This document shows positions 41,399 to 54,380 of a stretch of 64,000 nt of DNA, piece after piece; positions within the stretch are counted from its first letter, which is position 1, and each line of letters starts with the position of its first letter. A program made the translations under genes and the position numbers. The DNA lies in NCBI RefSeq assembly GCF_003369915.1, contig NC_046677.1:18432913-18496912 (forward strand), given 5' to 3'. The notes under the pieces were generated by a model. That model was not told the origin of the DNA and searched no databases. It saw nothing but the letters and a program-made list of their open reading frames with translations. The DNA is from Drosophila miranda (taxonomy: Eukaryota > Arthropoda > Insecta > Diptera > Drosophilidae).

Positions 41399-44300
41399 TT
41401 GGTTTGCTCAACTGACTTTCGCGGGGCCCCGACCTTGCTGCTGGCACTAATTGCGGGGCTCTCGATCATCTTTCCACTTGGCTTCAGTCCACTGGCCAAC
41501 AAGAGATTGAAATCGGCTTGCCGAATGTACAGTCCGTTCACATTCAACCATCATCAGTGATGGAGCGTAGGCATCTATTTAAACATACTTAAGTACTTAT
41601 TTAGGCCGAAACTTCCGGTGGTAGAAAATTGACCTTGAGAATTCCAGATACCCCAAAGATTTGATTAAGAAATTTTTAGAAAACTCTAGCTGAATGGCAT
41701 CCAAAATGCTTATGACTGTAAGGATTCGATGATTACTATTCGGTTTGTATTTCTTTCCTCTAAGTAACCAATTTCCGTCAGGAGATAGGAGTATGTATGC
41801 AAATAACTGTCCAAAAACAAGATGCGATACAGGGTAATATTGCTCTCTATCGTTCCATGAGCAATAATGTTGTCTATTAGCATACCCGAGGTATCGGGGA
41901 GTTGCCTCCCAATGAATGCCGCAATTAAATAAAGCTTACCAAAAGCTTAAATAACACAGATTGAATTATGCCAGCGTACCCACATACCTATTTGTACCCG
42001 TGTAGCCTTGTCCGTATCCGAACACATCGGCATCCGCATGGAGACGCTCACACTTGAATATATACATACAATCCTCGTTGGTCATATCATCCAGTCGTAT
42101 AAAGAGAAAGGAAAGGCAACATTTTCGGGTATTACGACTACAAGATACCTACTGCACTAAAGTCACATCAACAATGGAACCATAAGGCATATTTTTAGAT
42201 ACAGATACAGGTGCATCTTCTTTTCATTATTGCGGCTGAATCTTTTTACTATACATATGTATTTCGACTCTACTCCCATATGCCCCAGTGTACCTACACT
42301 CGGAATATACCCGGTACAAAAATCAACTCAGACCGAGTGGCCATTGCAATTCAGAAGCAGGACTCCGTCTGCTCTGCGGTAGTGCTGCGCCCCACCAATT
42401 GCATATTTACTTATCGTCGGGCGATAACAATTGACTGCCGTGGAGTGGCGGTCGGTAAGAAACAAAAATCCCAGCGGACTTTATTAAAATTATCCAAAAA
42501 CCGAGCAAAAAAGCGGCAATGGAGATGAATAAAATGCGAAAGAATCCAACAAGGGTCAGAAGAAATCGCCAAATGAAATGGGATACAAAATGGTGAAGGG
42601 AAAAACACCGGTTGGAGTGGAGTGGCGTGGAGTGGCTGTGGCAGCATAGCAGACCCCATGCCCACTGGACGCGAGCCGGCACAAAGGGATGGCAGCAGCA
42701 TATGTCCAGCCGGACTCTCCGGCCGTGTGCAGTCAACAGGATGCGAAAGTGCAGTCGATTAACGGAAGCGCAGAAAGGGTGCGAGATCCTTCCTCGCCCC
42801 AGACCTCGGACCGAGCATGTCTGCCTGGCTGCGGGGCTGCCTTGGGGTGGGCGTGTCATGTCGGCGCATGCATATGTATTTTTATTAAATTTAATAAAGC
42901 TGCAATTATGCAATTTACAATTTACTTTTGTGGCATTTGTCACGCCCGCGTCGGAGTCAAAGCGAAATCCAGAGAGTTGGAAATTAATTTGGCTGCGGTT
43001 GCACCAGCGAGAGGCACGAGGCACGAGAAGATTTAAATAAAAAATTTCCACCAGACATTTATGGAGTGAGTGTCCGAATGATATTCCACTGGGGGAACGA
43101 TTTTCCTTTAAAGGAGTTACATATTTTTAAATGTTCCTCAGAGATGGTCACCCAAAACTCGTTATTATATGGGATACATTACATTGGATCAGATTGAATA
43201 CTTAAATCAGCATTAAGCTTATATTTTACTCAAGATAAACTTCATTGGAGTTTATCGATATTTATGTAATTCCAAGCTCTGTAATACCACACCCTCCCAA
43301 TCACATTTGAAGCCTGAAGTTCAAGCCATAAAATCTTCCCAAATTATACGTTTTTATCAAGCATAATGATATTTCGCACGCCTCGTAAAACATGAGCCAT
43401 AAACAGAGAAATCATGATAAATCAGCACACATCAATTGACATTTTTGGCATTCAACAAAAAGGTGAATAAAGGAGAGAGCCAACAATGGGGCCACGACGA
43501 CAAATTCGACAGCGATTCCGATGCTAAGCGTTCGATAGAAAAATCATTACGTTGAGTAAATAACATGGAGGTAAACAATTTTACGGGAAAACAAGAAAAG
43601 CCAGACAACAAGACTCACAAAATGAAAATAGTAATGAAAATGGTGGCAAGAAAAAGTCAATCAATCGAGCTTGTTGTTGCAGGAAATTGTCAAAAATATT
43701 GAGAGGCAAGTCGGAGAGGCAGTCAGTGAAAGGAACCCACACCGAGGCACAGACCCCAGCCTGGAGACACTTTGTATTATTAAATGGCAGACAGACAAAC
43801 CGAAAGGTGCCGAGAGTGACAATGGCCATGACGACTATGGCGCCCTCCGTTTCCGCCTTACGTTTCTTTCGCGGGGCCATGTGCCATGTGGCATGCGGCA
43901 TGCGGAATGTGGCATGAGGCAGGTGAAGCACAAACAAAACCGCACACGAAATCAATGTAATTGACGAACTGACTGGGCGAGTGAGTGAAAGAATCGTGTC
44001 GCTTATTGTGGAAACAGCTCGACAGGGAAGCTCCCCTCGAGCGCGGCTTTTGTTTGTCTTTCAACTCGATTGCACGGCAGTTTTCTGCGGCTCTTCCTTT
44101 TCCTGTTCCTTTTCCTCCGTGCGATTTCATTCTTTATTCTTATTTTTGCCATGCCTGAATGTGAATTGCTTCTGAAATGGTTCCGTGCCATTTCTGTTGA
44201 CAGTAAAAGCCGCTTAATGATTTCATTTTGTTAGTAAATAAGATTTCTGTTCGTGGGGTAGGTTCGGTTGCAGAAAGGTACACTCCCGGAAATGGCATTC

Positions 44301-45654
44301 CAACATGAAAATAAATGTTTTAAAAACAAACAAATATGAGGCAGTAGAACATTTCGAAAGAGGGCTTGCAGAGGGCTTCAGACCAAGGTTCATTGGAATA
44401 CATGCATCTAATAAGAATAGCTCAGATTGATGAGTATTATTTCGACCCTCAGAATAAATACAATTTGGGTATCATTTGGCATCTTAATTGATAGTTTCTG
44501 GGAATCAAAATCACAATAGATAGGCACAAAGGGGTGTTTACAGAAAACAAACATGTATTCCTTGGGTTTTTAATCTCTTCTTTGGTTTGCAAAAACCACC
44601 CCACGGGATCCAGCTCGGACCATTTAAGTCCGGGTAAGCTCTAAACAAATCATGGCTCAGAATAAACACAACTTGAGTCTCCATTAGCTATTACACGGGA
44701 GTTTCGTGGGCCAAACTGTCCTCTGAATTATGTGCGCCTTTTAAATAAACACAACGGGAATTTCTCAGCGAAACTAGAAGAAAGTTTTTAAATTTCCACC
44801 TTTCCGCGGCCCAACCGAGAAGTGTTTACTGGCCTACCAGCAGCAGCAGCAGCACAGCAGCAGCAAGAAGGGCAAAGTTTTCACATTTTTGTTTAACATT
44901 TTCCAAATGCCTTTTTATTTTGTTTTTTTCTGCTATGCATAATGGAATTAGTTAAATTTCGCTTTGCAGAAAAACTTTCGGTGAACTTGCGCCAAAAAGT
45001 TTGCTTCCTGGTACCCCCTTTTCGGGAATGTTATGCGTTTCTGATGACGTTGTAGAACCGTTTCCGTTGTGGAGCTTGCAATGGAAACTTTCTTACTTAG
45101 AACAACATTGCCCGACACTCGCTCGAATTTTAATTAAAATATTTATGAATGTGTCTTTCACGGACCAAATTGACAAGAAGCGAAGGCCGAAACGTGCCCC
45201 AGCACGTCTTGATTGGGCCTCCGAGAGCTAGAGCTGGTCGGAACGGTGATGGTAATTGCAACTAAAAGACGACTGTCCAATTAAGACTGCGAAATCTCTG
45301 AACGAGAGAGCATAGGCATTTCCGAATAATAACAATTTATTTGTTATTGTCTGGCTGATACGAGGAACGTGTTTCTAAATGCTCTCAACTGAGTGGAACC
45401 GTCGTATAGATCATTATGATATCATTTTAGTGCTCACAAAGGGACTATACTGAGAAGTAATCACGCCTCGGCTACGTCACTCTAGAAATAACCATCTACT
45501 ACGTACATTGTACACATATGTTAATCCGAGGAAAACCCCCAATTAGCAATAAAGTTCAAGACAATTGCGAGTTCTTATTTCACACAAAAACCAGCTATTA
45601 TTTACGTTTATTTGCATATTTATCAAAGTCTGACTAACGAATAGTAATTATGGA

Positions 45655-45705
45655 CGTGTAATACCCTTGCGAAGGGTATACTAGTTTTGAGCAGATGCTT
45701 ATCCA
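45655..45705 (+). mobile_element. DINE-1/Helentron-like terminal scrap
   Basis: TAATACCCTTGCGAAGGGTATACTAG followed by TTTTGAGCAGATGCTTAT. It contains the short palindrome ACCCTTGCGAAGGGT that, from memory, marks the end of DINE-1-type repeats. The rest of the element is not recognisable. Confidence 0.5.
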
Positions 45706-47026
45706 AAATATTTTCTTTTCGCGATCATCTTGCTGGCTATTCAGGCTTTACTTTGATGTTCAGATATTCTTAGGAAGATTTCATCAGCAAGGGTATCTGA
45801 AGCGTTGGGCCCGAAGCTGGCATGGCTCTTCCCATTCGGTTGTTTCGTGTTCATTACCTGGCGTTTGTTGCCAATCCGGGTTCTATAACCGGTATCGTTG
45901 GAAGGGAAAAAAGTATACCTGAAGTTACCCAACAGAATTCAGCTTTGAATTGAGTAATTAACAAATTTGTATTGTGATCGATTGGAAAACAACACTGGGC
46001 TCCGAAGAAATGTTTTTGGCAGAGGAGAAGCCACCAAAATTTGCTCTCTAGCTAATCATTGGTTATGCAACCTCCTTAACGAGGGTTTGTCCAATCCAAT
46101 AGCATTAAAGGAAGCAGCACACATTTGAATCTACGGTCTCAACATACAAGTAAGTACTGAACATATTGCAAAGCAATTTGCATTTCTTTATGGCCCTTCC
46201 CACCAACAAACGAGCACTCGCAGACCCACTCCAACGCCCTTCGCAGTTCACGCAACTGCAAACAGCTAGCAACTTTGCTCAGTTGGCTGCTTTATGTCTT
46301 TTCATTATTGATGGCTTAATTCCGGTTGATTTATTGAGGCCACAAACAACCGGTCAGACGGCTCAGTCGCTCGGTGAGCCATGGCCCAGACTCCGGCCAG
46401 GACTCAGCCAGGATGCCATTTTGTATGCACACGTACCGGGCGGAACCGCAGACCCGCATCTGTGCCAGTGGAGAGAACGTGTTTAATAAACAAGACAAGC
46501 TAATATGCCGCAAAAAATGTTGGATCCAACAGTGAGACAATTAAGCGAAGTAGACCTGAAAGCCTTCATCGTTTGGGAATGTATTCCAAACTATCGCAGA
46601 CTGGGCAGCATTTGTGAAAGGTAACATCTGAACCTGTTAATGAACTGAAGGGAAGCTCCCGATGGCCGGCACTCATTCTATCCTCCATTGATCCATTCGA
46701 GAGGATGAAAAACGGGCTGCAGATAGAGACTTGAAAAATGCAACAGCAGCTCCAAGAGAATTTGCAACAGAATCGAATCCAAACTCGATTTGTGCACGGT
46801 AATTAAAATTTAATCATTGGACATTAGTGCTCATTCTTACACACAGATGCACCCGTACCGTCGGACCCTTCCAGGGTGGTTGTCAAGAGCAATTCAGCGA
46901 GCGGGAAGGACTGGGAGGGGACTAGACCGAATGAATGGAGCTACGTACATATGCACACGGATGAGTGAGAGTTCGGTAGTCGGTGGCCAGTGAAATGAGC
47001 TCTTTTGAGGTTTGGCCACGTACACG

Positions 47027-47062
47027 TATCTGTACCTGTATCTGTATCTGTATCTGTATCTG
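47027..47062. repeat. (TCTGTA)n hexanucleotide repeat
   Basis: About six units of TCTGTA/TCTGTACC, directly visible. Confidence 0.85.
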
Positions 47063-50000
47063 CATTCAACGGCACTTTTGTGCTGCGTACTTTCAGGCAT
47101 GTAAATGCGCATACCTTTCCCTCTGCGAGTGTGTGCGGATAACTCTTCGATTAAGAGGCTGGGGGCGGTGGCACTCTTGTATGCTGCTAACTGTTTGTTT
47201 TGTTGCCAAGGTATTTAAGTCGGTGCAGCTTTCGGAGCGGTTCTGTTTCGCTCCGCTTCGGGGTTTTTAATAGATTTCTGCTAATGACATGCAATTAATT
47301 TTGTGGTTTTTAAACCAGAAGCATAAACGTTGGGGAAAAAACGGACCCACATGCGCATCATCAAAGGATTGGGAGTTCAATCAGTTGGATTCCATTAGCG
47401 GGAATTTGAACCGAAATAAATATGGCACACCATACTTGTAAATTTTTTGAACTGCCCCACACATTTTTGTACACAAATAATCTGTGGGTAACCTCTTTTT
47501 GGTAAACTCAGGTTTGTTTTTACTTTTATCATACATATTCCTCTATTCTATCATTCCTCTGTTCATCGTGTCTTCAAAGTGCATTCATTATTGATTTCAA
47601 TCACGACTCAACCATACCATATCTTATCCTTCTACGATACTCCAGACACATATTGGCATTCAATCGGATGCATCAAGAAAAAGCCATGTTCTCTACCAGG
47701 CGATGCAGGAACAGCCGACCCTTTGGCCTCCGGCCCATCTGCCATCTATCCCGAACTTTTATCTAACAACAAAGGCCGCACATAGAATACACAATGTTGG
47801 TCCTTCTGCCGGGAGCAGTGACCCATGGCCATGGCCATGGCCAAGAGGGAGGTGGCCGTGGTCGTTTCCGACAGTAAAAGGGCCTTGGATGGCAATTAAC
47901 TTTATAACATTTGCATGGCCCATGTGCACTGTCCTCGCACTGTCTGTTGTGGCGGGTAATGCACGCCAGTTGATTAATTGGAAATTGCGGTTAATGGACG
48001 GCCAGATCGGAGTCGGCCTGGGAATCGACAATGGAGAAGATGACAATGAGCTGGCTAAAAGTTGCTCCGACCAAGAGTGGAGTCTAGACTTTTAATTAGA
48101 GCGGCCATCTGAGCCTAGAAGAGTGCCCCACTCGCACTCGGGGCGTGCTCGCATGCGAAAGTTTTCTGCGGAAACTTTGTCACTTGTTATTGAATTTTTG
48201 AATTTCTTCTTTTAGGCCACCCGAAAGTTGACAGATTTGCAGCGGAAAATTAACAAGTTCCGTGCTGGGAACATATTTCTCTTTTTTCTGCCAAGAAGCT
48301 GGGAAATAAACTTCATCCTGCGGCAAATCGAGTTGAGAAGTCGACGCAAGTAGAAGTATGCAATGCTAAAAATGTGCTAAAAACTATGTACACGGAAGAG
48401 CTGTTGAGTTCCCTGCCTGCCTTTTCGGCAGCAGCTGTTTCCCGTTTCCCGGAGAGGGCACGGAAACTTAAAAAGTCGTAGACGTCGCCGACAGTCTTGT
48501 GCTACGGCATTTTTATGTTCTTATGGGCAGGGTGGGGTTCAGTTCCTTCAGTTCTGGCCCGGATCGTTCAACAGCCCAGCAACGGTGTTTGTTGGCAAGT
48601 TTCACCGATGAGAACTTCCAGTTGTTTGCACAGCAGACGCATAACTCTGGGACTATTGCGGTTAACTCTAAGGAGCGGCTCGAAGTGCTTCTGAAATGTT
48701 TATGAAATATATCTAGTAAAGAAAATTTTAACCAATTCGGCTAACCTTTAATCACCCTTGACTAATCCTTCAGCACCTTGCACGCTATATAATACTGTGC
48801 TCAGATATGCTCAGATATGGTCCGATCCACCCTGCTCCCCCACAAGTTATCTGCCCATTAATACACATATGTCACAAGTTTCTACACCCTTGGCTGTGAG
48901 ATTCCATTCGCTGTTTTTAGGGCAATCATCACCTATTCTGCGGGATAATCAATCGATTTAAATTCCCCGCATGCCCAGGCCGATGCCCAGGACTCAGCTG
49001 CCGATGTGCCCCGAGCCAATTATCATCTCTGATTTGAGAGCCCGGCCATCGGATGAAATTTTTATAAAAACACATAAACACCAATTGGTTGGCCCCGAGC
49101 CTGGACGCGCGGCCCAAACTGACCCCAATAAATTCGAGCAGCCCAGAGTTCACATGGGTGGCGACCCTTTCGGGGCCTTAAAGCGCCTGTTGATTTATGC
49201 AAAAGGGGATTAGTAGGGGCATCAGAATGGGCCTGATGCTCATGCCCCAAAACCACACAACATTGTAAGTATTTTCAAGTTCTTTCCCCAACTCGTAATG
49301 TCCTCCAGTCGTTTACATTTTTAAGCCCGACTTCGAGCATGTTCTGGGCCGGCACAAAACAAGACAAATGACCTAATTTCGCCACCAGAAGGGACTGCCG
49401 GATAATGCCGAGCCCCCAGCGCCGTGCCATAATATATGGCGCACAAATGTGATATTTATATGCGTTTCTTATACAGACGTAAACGCAAACATCCCGGATG
49501 GAGGTGCTCGCTGCCATCTACCATAAATCTATCGACGCATTATTACTCATACGCACAGTGTACTTTGTCTACGGTAATATATCAAGGCATTATGCTCGCT
49601 GCTATTCTGAAAGTCTCTTTTTCCTTGTGCTTCATCCATAATGGAGGATGATGAAACCATTTAATAGTCTTAAAGAAATTAGGGAATATTCTAAGACGAA
49701 AGTATGTATTTAAATGACGGCTTTAATTGCCTTTGTTTGTCCGTCCTCATGTAGACCGCACTTGTCCCCGCTGGAACCAATTTGAAATGGAACTACACAC
49801 CGAACCACTCGAATGGAGCGGAGTATCAAGAGCCAGGTCCCGGCACTCAACTCTCGTGTGTAGCGTGACTTGGAATTTATGAACTCCATTTCGCATGTAC
49901 GCCATTGTAAAGATTAATTGCCACAGCTCTATATACGCTCCCATTCTCTTTCGGATCCTGCTACCCACGGGGCTTGTTGTTATCATTCAAACGCAGGCCC

Positions 50001-50109
50001 TGTTGGGAGCTTTTTTGTTGCCCACTGACAGGGTGAAGGAGCACCCGGCAAAAGCCGCGAAGAGCAATAGAGCACAAGGAATGACATCGACATGCAGTCG
50101 AGTTATGGA

Positions 50110-50143
50110 CCAGGCACCAGGCACCAGGCACCAGGCACCAGGC
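50110..50143. repeat. (CAGGCAC)n heptanucleotide repeat
   Basis: Four or five CAGGCAC units in tandem. Confidence 0.85.
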
Positions 50144-50857
50144 ATCCCGGACTTGAACTTTGCTGAAGCGCAAACTTTGATTCGAGGAAAAGCTTGTAGA
50201 GCACTCTCAAATCTCATTTATTCGTATCTGGAAACAACAGCTCCCAGACTGAAAATCAATGCTCGAGTATTTCTCGTACGCATTGCCTACTTTTAGGCGC
50301 GTGCCCAGGATGATTTCATTTACCCCACTTTTGTACTCGCAGACTTCGTGAAGTTCCCTCCATGGTAATATTGTTTCTGGCTGCATTACAACCAATTAAG
50401 AGTGCCATGGCTTTCATTCAGGACGGCTCGGCCCACGGATCCCCATACTCGTAAGGAGGTACACAGGTCCCTTCCGTTCATTATTCTACTTAAACTTTGA
50501 TGTGGCTCGTCTGTTTGTTGCTGCTGCGGGTTTTTACTGTATTTTAATTGGCTTTTTATTGATTCGACTGCGAAATAAATGTACTTCCGGGGCCATTTGA
50601 GAGCGCTCCAAAGGGTTCGGAATTCTCAAGTGCGGTCTGTGGCGGAAATTATGCCAACTCTTGTTGGTTTGTGGAAGTCAATGAACGGGCCTTGCTACGG
50701 GTAGAGTAACATAATTACTCGGTCAAGAAGTTCCCCCCGATAAGGTCGCCAAGCGTTACTCATGCAGATTAGTGGGGCTCAGAATTATGGCATTCCGGAA
50801 TTGGCCATCATTGCAGATTAGATACGGTCTGAGTGTATTGGCCAATGCGAGTGCCAG

Positions 50858-50866
50858 TATAAAAAG
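50858..50866 (+). promoter_or_regulatory. TATA box of the C-type lectin gene
   Basis: TATAAAAAG lies 44 bp before the ATG at 50902, which implies a very short 5' UTR. Confidence 0.8.
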
Positions 50867-50901
50867 CAGCGAAGACCTGCGAACGTAACCACTTGCTTAC
50901 C

Positions 50902-51502
50902 ATGGCTCATCTTTTGAAGATCTTTCTTTGGCTCTTCGGACTCTTCACTGCCGCATTGTCGCAGGTCAAGGTCGGCTGTCCACCTGGATTCACACTTATA
51001 GAGGAGAAATGCTACTACGTATCTCTGGAGAAGGTAAACTCCTACTTAAACCTACTATACGAGTATAGGGCTAATACTATAGAACTTTCAGGAGAACTGG
51101 TTCAATGCCCATCGACGGTGTTTCACGCTGAACTCCACTCTTGTCGTCTTCGATGATGAAAAGGACATGAAGGTGGTGACAGCCAGCTTGAAGGTCCTGG
51201 GCTTGCCCTTCACCAACGGCTGGGCGGACTCCATATGGACGGGCATCACATCGCTGGGAACCAACGGGCACTTTGTCCTGAGCCACGATGGCGGGCCCTT
51301 GGCCTATGCCCAATGGGCTCCAAATCAGCCGAACAATGCCACTGCCAACGAGTGTGTGGCCTATGCGAACAACAATGGATTCGGATACCACAATACCCAA
51401 TGCGACTTCCACCAGTTCCCTTTTGTGTGTCAGGCGAAGAAGATTGAGTCGGAAAGTTATTTGTGCCTGAAGAAGAACCAGTTCGTGCAGATTGAACTGT
51501 GA
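50902..51502 (+). CDS. Secreted C-type lectin (180 aa)
   Basis: Exons 50902-51033 and 51092-51502, with a 58-bp phase-0 intron. Start MAHLLKIFLWLFGLFTAALSQ is a clear signal peptide. A single C-type lectin domain follows: CPPGFTLIEEKCYY, the paired Cys of the first strand, ENWFNAHRRC on helix 1, then WTGITSL, WAPNQPNN, ECVAY and QCDFHQFPFVCQ. All six long-form cysteines are present. The sugar-selecting tripeptide is QPN, in place of EPN (mannose type) or QPD (galactose type), so specificity is not predictable. The Trp-Asn-Asp calcium motif at strand beta-4 is not visible in standard form (QCDFHQ), so calcium binding may be weak. The tail of about 20 residues after the domain has one extra Cys. 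It probably acts in hemolymph, gut or seminal fluid like other Drosophila lectins. Confidence 0.92.
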
Positions 51503-54380
51503 ATAGAATCTTGTACACGAAGAGTCTCATCAATTTATAGCCGTATAGCCGAGAAGAAACAAAATGTCTCTGATCTTTGGATCTCCCTACAAGATACTGT
51601 CCACGATTAAGACTATCTTTATATCAAACGAAACACCACACTAAATTAGCCTCATACACGATGTTTGTCAAGCACAGATAAAAGATAAAAGATACCACAG
51701 ATATGTGGACATTTCGGTCATCTGCTGGAGTAGGCCCCGACACAGGCGAGAGGAGATATCATAGCCTACTTACGTTTTAGAAATGTATTTATGCATTTAT
51801 CAAAATACTCACAAGTTGGCAAAAGTCCCAACGTGAAGGGAAATATTCCCTGCGCCGCGAAGGAGTTGCTGAGGAAACAAGCTCATTAAAAGGAAATGTT
51901 TTTCGCCAGCCAACTTCAAAGTCGACTTTTCAGAAAACTCTCGTAGAATAGAGAATGCAGAAAAGTTTGCTTAAGCAGCAAAGGAATGGAAGAGCTTCAG
52001 CGGAAGGCAAACAATTGTCATGCGACCACAACGAGGGCACAGATCAAAGTCGGGCTAACAGATACAAATCTCCCTCTGCGCCTGACAAAGCTTCCTGGGA
52101 GTACAGAACTCATTTAGAAAAATTATAATTACAATCAGAATGAAAGGCCACCAACACCTGTGTCAACAGGCCCCACGTCACACGTGTCCAGGGCCGGCAG
52201 GGCGCCTCCCCATGGACTAGCGTGCCTCGGAGCTCCGACAATCAATCATGCAGTCCGATTCTAATCCAAGTGCCAAATGCAGGCTCCACCTTCTGGCCAG
52301 CAGGCCCCAAAGGATGGCAAAGTCATTTTGGGCGGAGGCCAACAATTAATAAATTGAGCTTAATTAAATAAGAGCCAGCGTTTGCCAGGAGCTGGGACAC
52401 AAAGGCTCCAAAGGCTGCCACCTTCTGCACGGGCGAATGCAAATCATTTTAATGCGTTTAATTAAAAGGAGGAGGCAGCGCACAACTTTTCCTGCCGACT
52501 CAAAAGAAAAGCGAAAAGTTGGAAATCATATTTACCCCAACCTCCTCGGAAACGGCTGCTAATGGAGTAAAGTGAGCACACACATCAGGACCCGTGCAAA
52601 TTGAGTGCTAATTAAATTAAAAACCAAGTAAAAATAGTTTCACAAAAGTCAGCCCTCCCTCTGTCCCGTCCCGCTCTTGTTTATCTCCGGAGGATGTATT
52701 CCCGACACTCCTCTGCCTCTGCCTCTGCCTCCGCCTCCGCCCCTGCCTCTGCCTCTACCCCCGCCTCGGTCTTGTTCTACTTCTTTTCGTGTAAATGAGC
52801 TCGAACTTGTTGTGCAAATGGTTGATGCGCGTGTGTTCGAGCTACCAAAGCCAAGGGAGACGAGTCCCAAGTCTGAGACGGAGCCTGCAAGTACATGTAC
52901 GAGCGAACACTGCACAAAATTGTACTAATTTTATGAAATCACAAATCAACATGTTGCTCTTGGTAGGGGAAGGGGACACACTTGGAGACATCATCGTTGT
53001 TCTCAGTAAATTTACTTCTTAAGGGGGAAACTGCTCAGCCCAGATACATGACCAACTGGCAACCGGAAGACCAACGTTCTATCCTCCTATCAGTAAGCGA
53101 AGAAGTCTATCAGTCCCATCCCCCAACCACTTACCGATCTCCGGCACACTATCTGCAGTAAAGAAGGGGCTATATCTTCTCAGAAGAGACTGTTAGAGGA
53201 AGGCACTGTGGATTGTGAGCTTCTCCTCTTCTGGAAACGGCAATAGGAAGAGTCCTTTGCTCTGAGACACTGCAGTACACTGCAGACAAATTTACGAGTA
53301 CAATAATGCCCACTGGAAGACCATGAAACCATTTAATCGCACCATTTTCGTGCAGTGTAATTTAAGACATTCAAATCCGTAGCGAAGGAAAAACAATTGC
53401 AAATTAGATATGCGCATATGTTTGTGCAAATGGCAAACAACTTAAAAACCCAAAACAGGAAAGACAACGCTGAACAAGCCCCAACAACAGCACGAGAAGA
53501 CACATCCTGCTCCAGTTGAAGCCCAGGCTCCGCCACAAGGGCAACCACGGAGCTGAAGTGATTGCAAACAGGATGAAAATGCAGCGAGCACGAAGAAAGC
53601 CAACAAACTGAAACGCTCGACCCGGAGCGGTAGGTGGCAAGGGGCAGCCGGAACGGAACGGAAACGGAAGTGCAAGGAGCTGCACAAGGCACAGAACCAG
53701 CAGTGGCAGGAGCCTCCTCTGTCGCAGTCAAGGAGCAAGCCGGCTAATGCCGACTGGATCTCTCTGGATCTGGAGCTGCCGGAGTTCCCGGGTGCACGAG
53801 TAGAAGCAGTAGGAGCATCAGCCGTGGCCTCAAGCGTGCTTGAGATGCAAAGTAAATGCAAAACCACAGCAAATTATGTCGAGAGGGGTCGGGAGCTGCT
53901 CGGAACATCGACTGTGCTGGGCTGGGCAGGGCGGGGCTTGGTTCTTCCCCGACAGAGAAAGAGTGGGAGCCCCGCCTGGGAGCCGCTCAAGTGATTTTAC
54001 CGAGTGGAGTGGCGCCTTGAGCAGGTGTCTGTTTAACCATTATGTTTAGTTGCAGGCAATTTGTTCTTTGCCGTGTTGCCAAACTAAACTATTTTTCCGA
54101 GCTGCTCCAAGTTCCACTCTGCGGCTTTCGGCTGAACTACACTGTGCTGCAAGTGATGCGGTCGTCTTGTCCATCTGAAAAGGGTGTGCACTGCAAAGTA
54201 ATGCCCAACAGGAGTATTCCGAAAGATTCACACGAGAATAAAGAGGGGAGCTAAAGAACGATTCAACTAACGATTGACAAGGTTCGAAATTGCATGCATC
54301 GTAGGGGTAAATGAAGTTTCAGGGATCTAGGAGAACTTTATTGAAACATCAAATGCAGAAGAGAAGCTATTGCTCACAGC
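51503..54380. other. Intergenic DNA between lectin and ERp44-like genes
   Basis: No gene recognised. All three minus frames are open over 53440-53690, which is a composition effect and not evidence of coding. A (CTCTGC/CTCCGC)n tract lies at 52709-52770. An AATAAA (minus strand) at 54337-54342 serves the ERp44-like gene. Confidence 0.5.
52709..52770. repeat. (CTCTGC)n / (CTCCGC)n repeat
   Basis: Hexanucleotide pyrimidine-rich tandem units, directly visible. Confidence 0.8.

Larger units (their letters stand above)
41399..50857. other. About 9.4 kb with no recognisable gene
   Basis: I see no exon chain, signal peptide or domain on either strand. The longest frame (42407-43051, minus, 214 codons) looks like chance. 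Short repeats at 44839-44866 (CAG-rich), 47027-47062 and 50110-50143, and a transposon scrap near 45655, are present. The block contains many AT-rich homeobox-like motifs (TAATTA, TTTATGG), as is usual for Drosophila spacers. It may be regulatory DNA or intron of a gene beyond the window, but this cannot be shown here. Confidence 0.5.

Noticed and set aside
42407-43051. 214-codon open frame on the minus strand
   Set aside because: Starts without a good initiation context, no signal peptide or domain, cysteine- and histidine-rich chance composition, and overlapping long frames on the other strand.
53333-53867. Three long overlapping minus-strand frames
   Set aside because: All three frames are open at once because the local sequence is poor in stop trinucleotides. 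None looks like a protein family.
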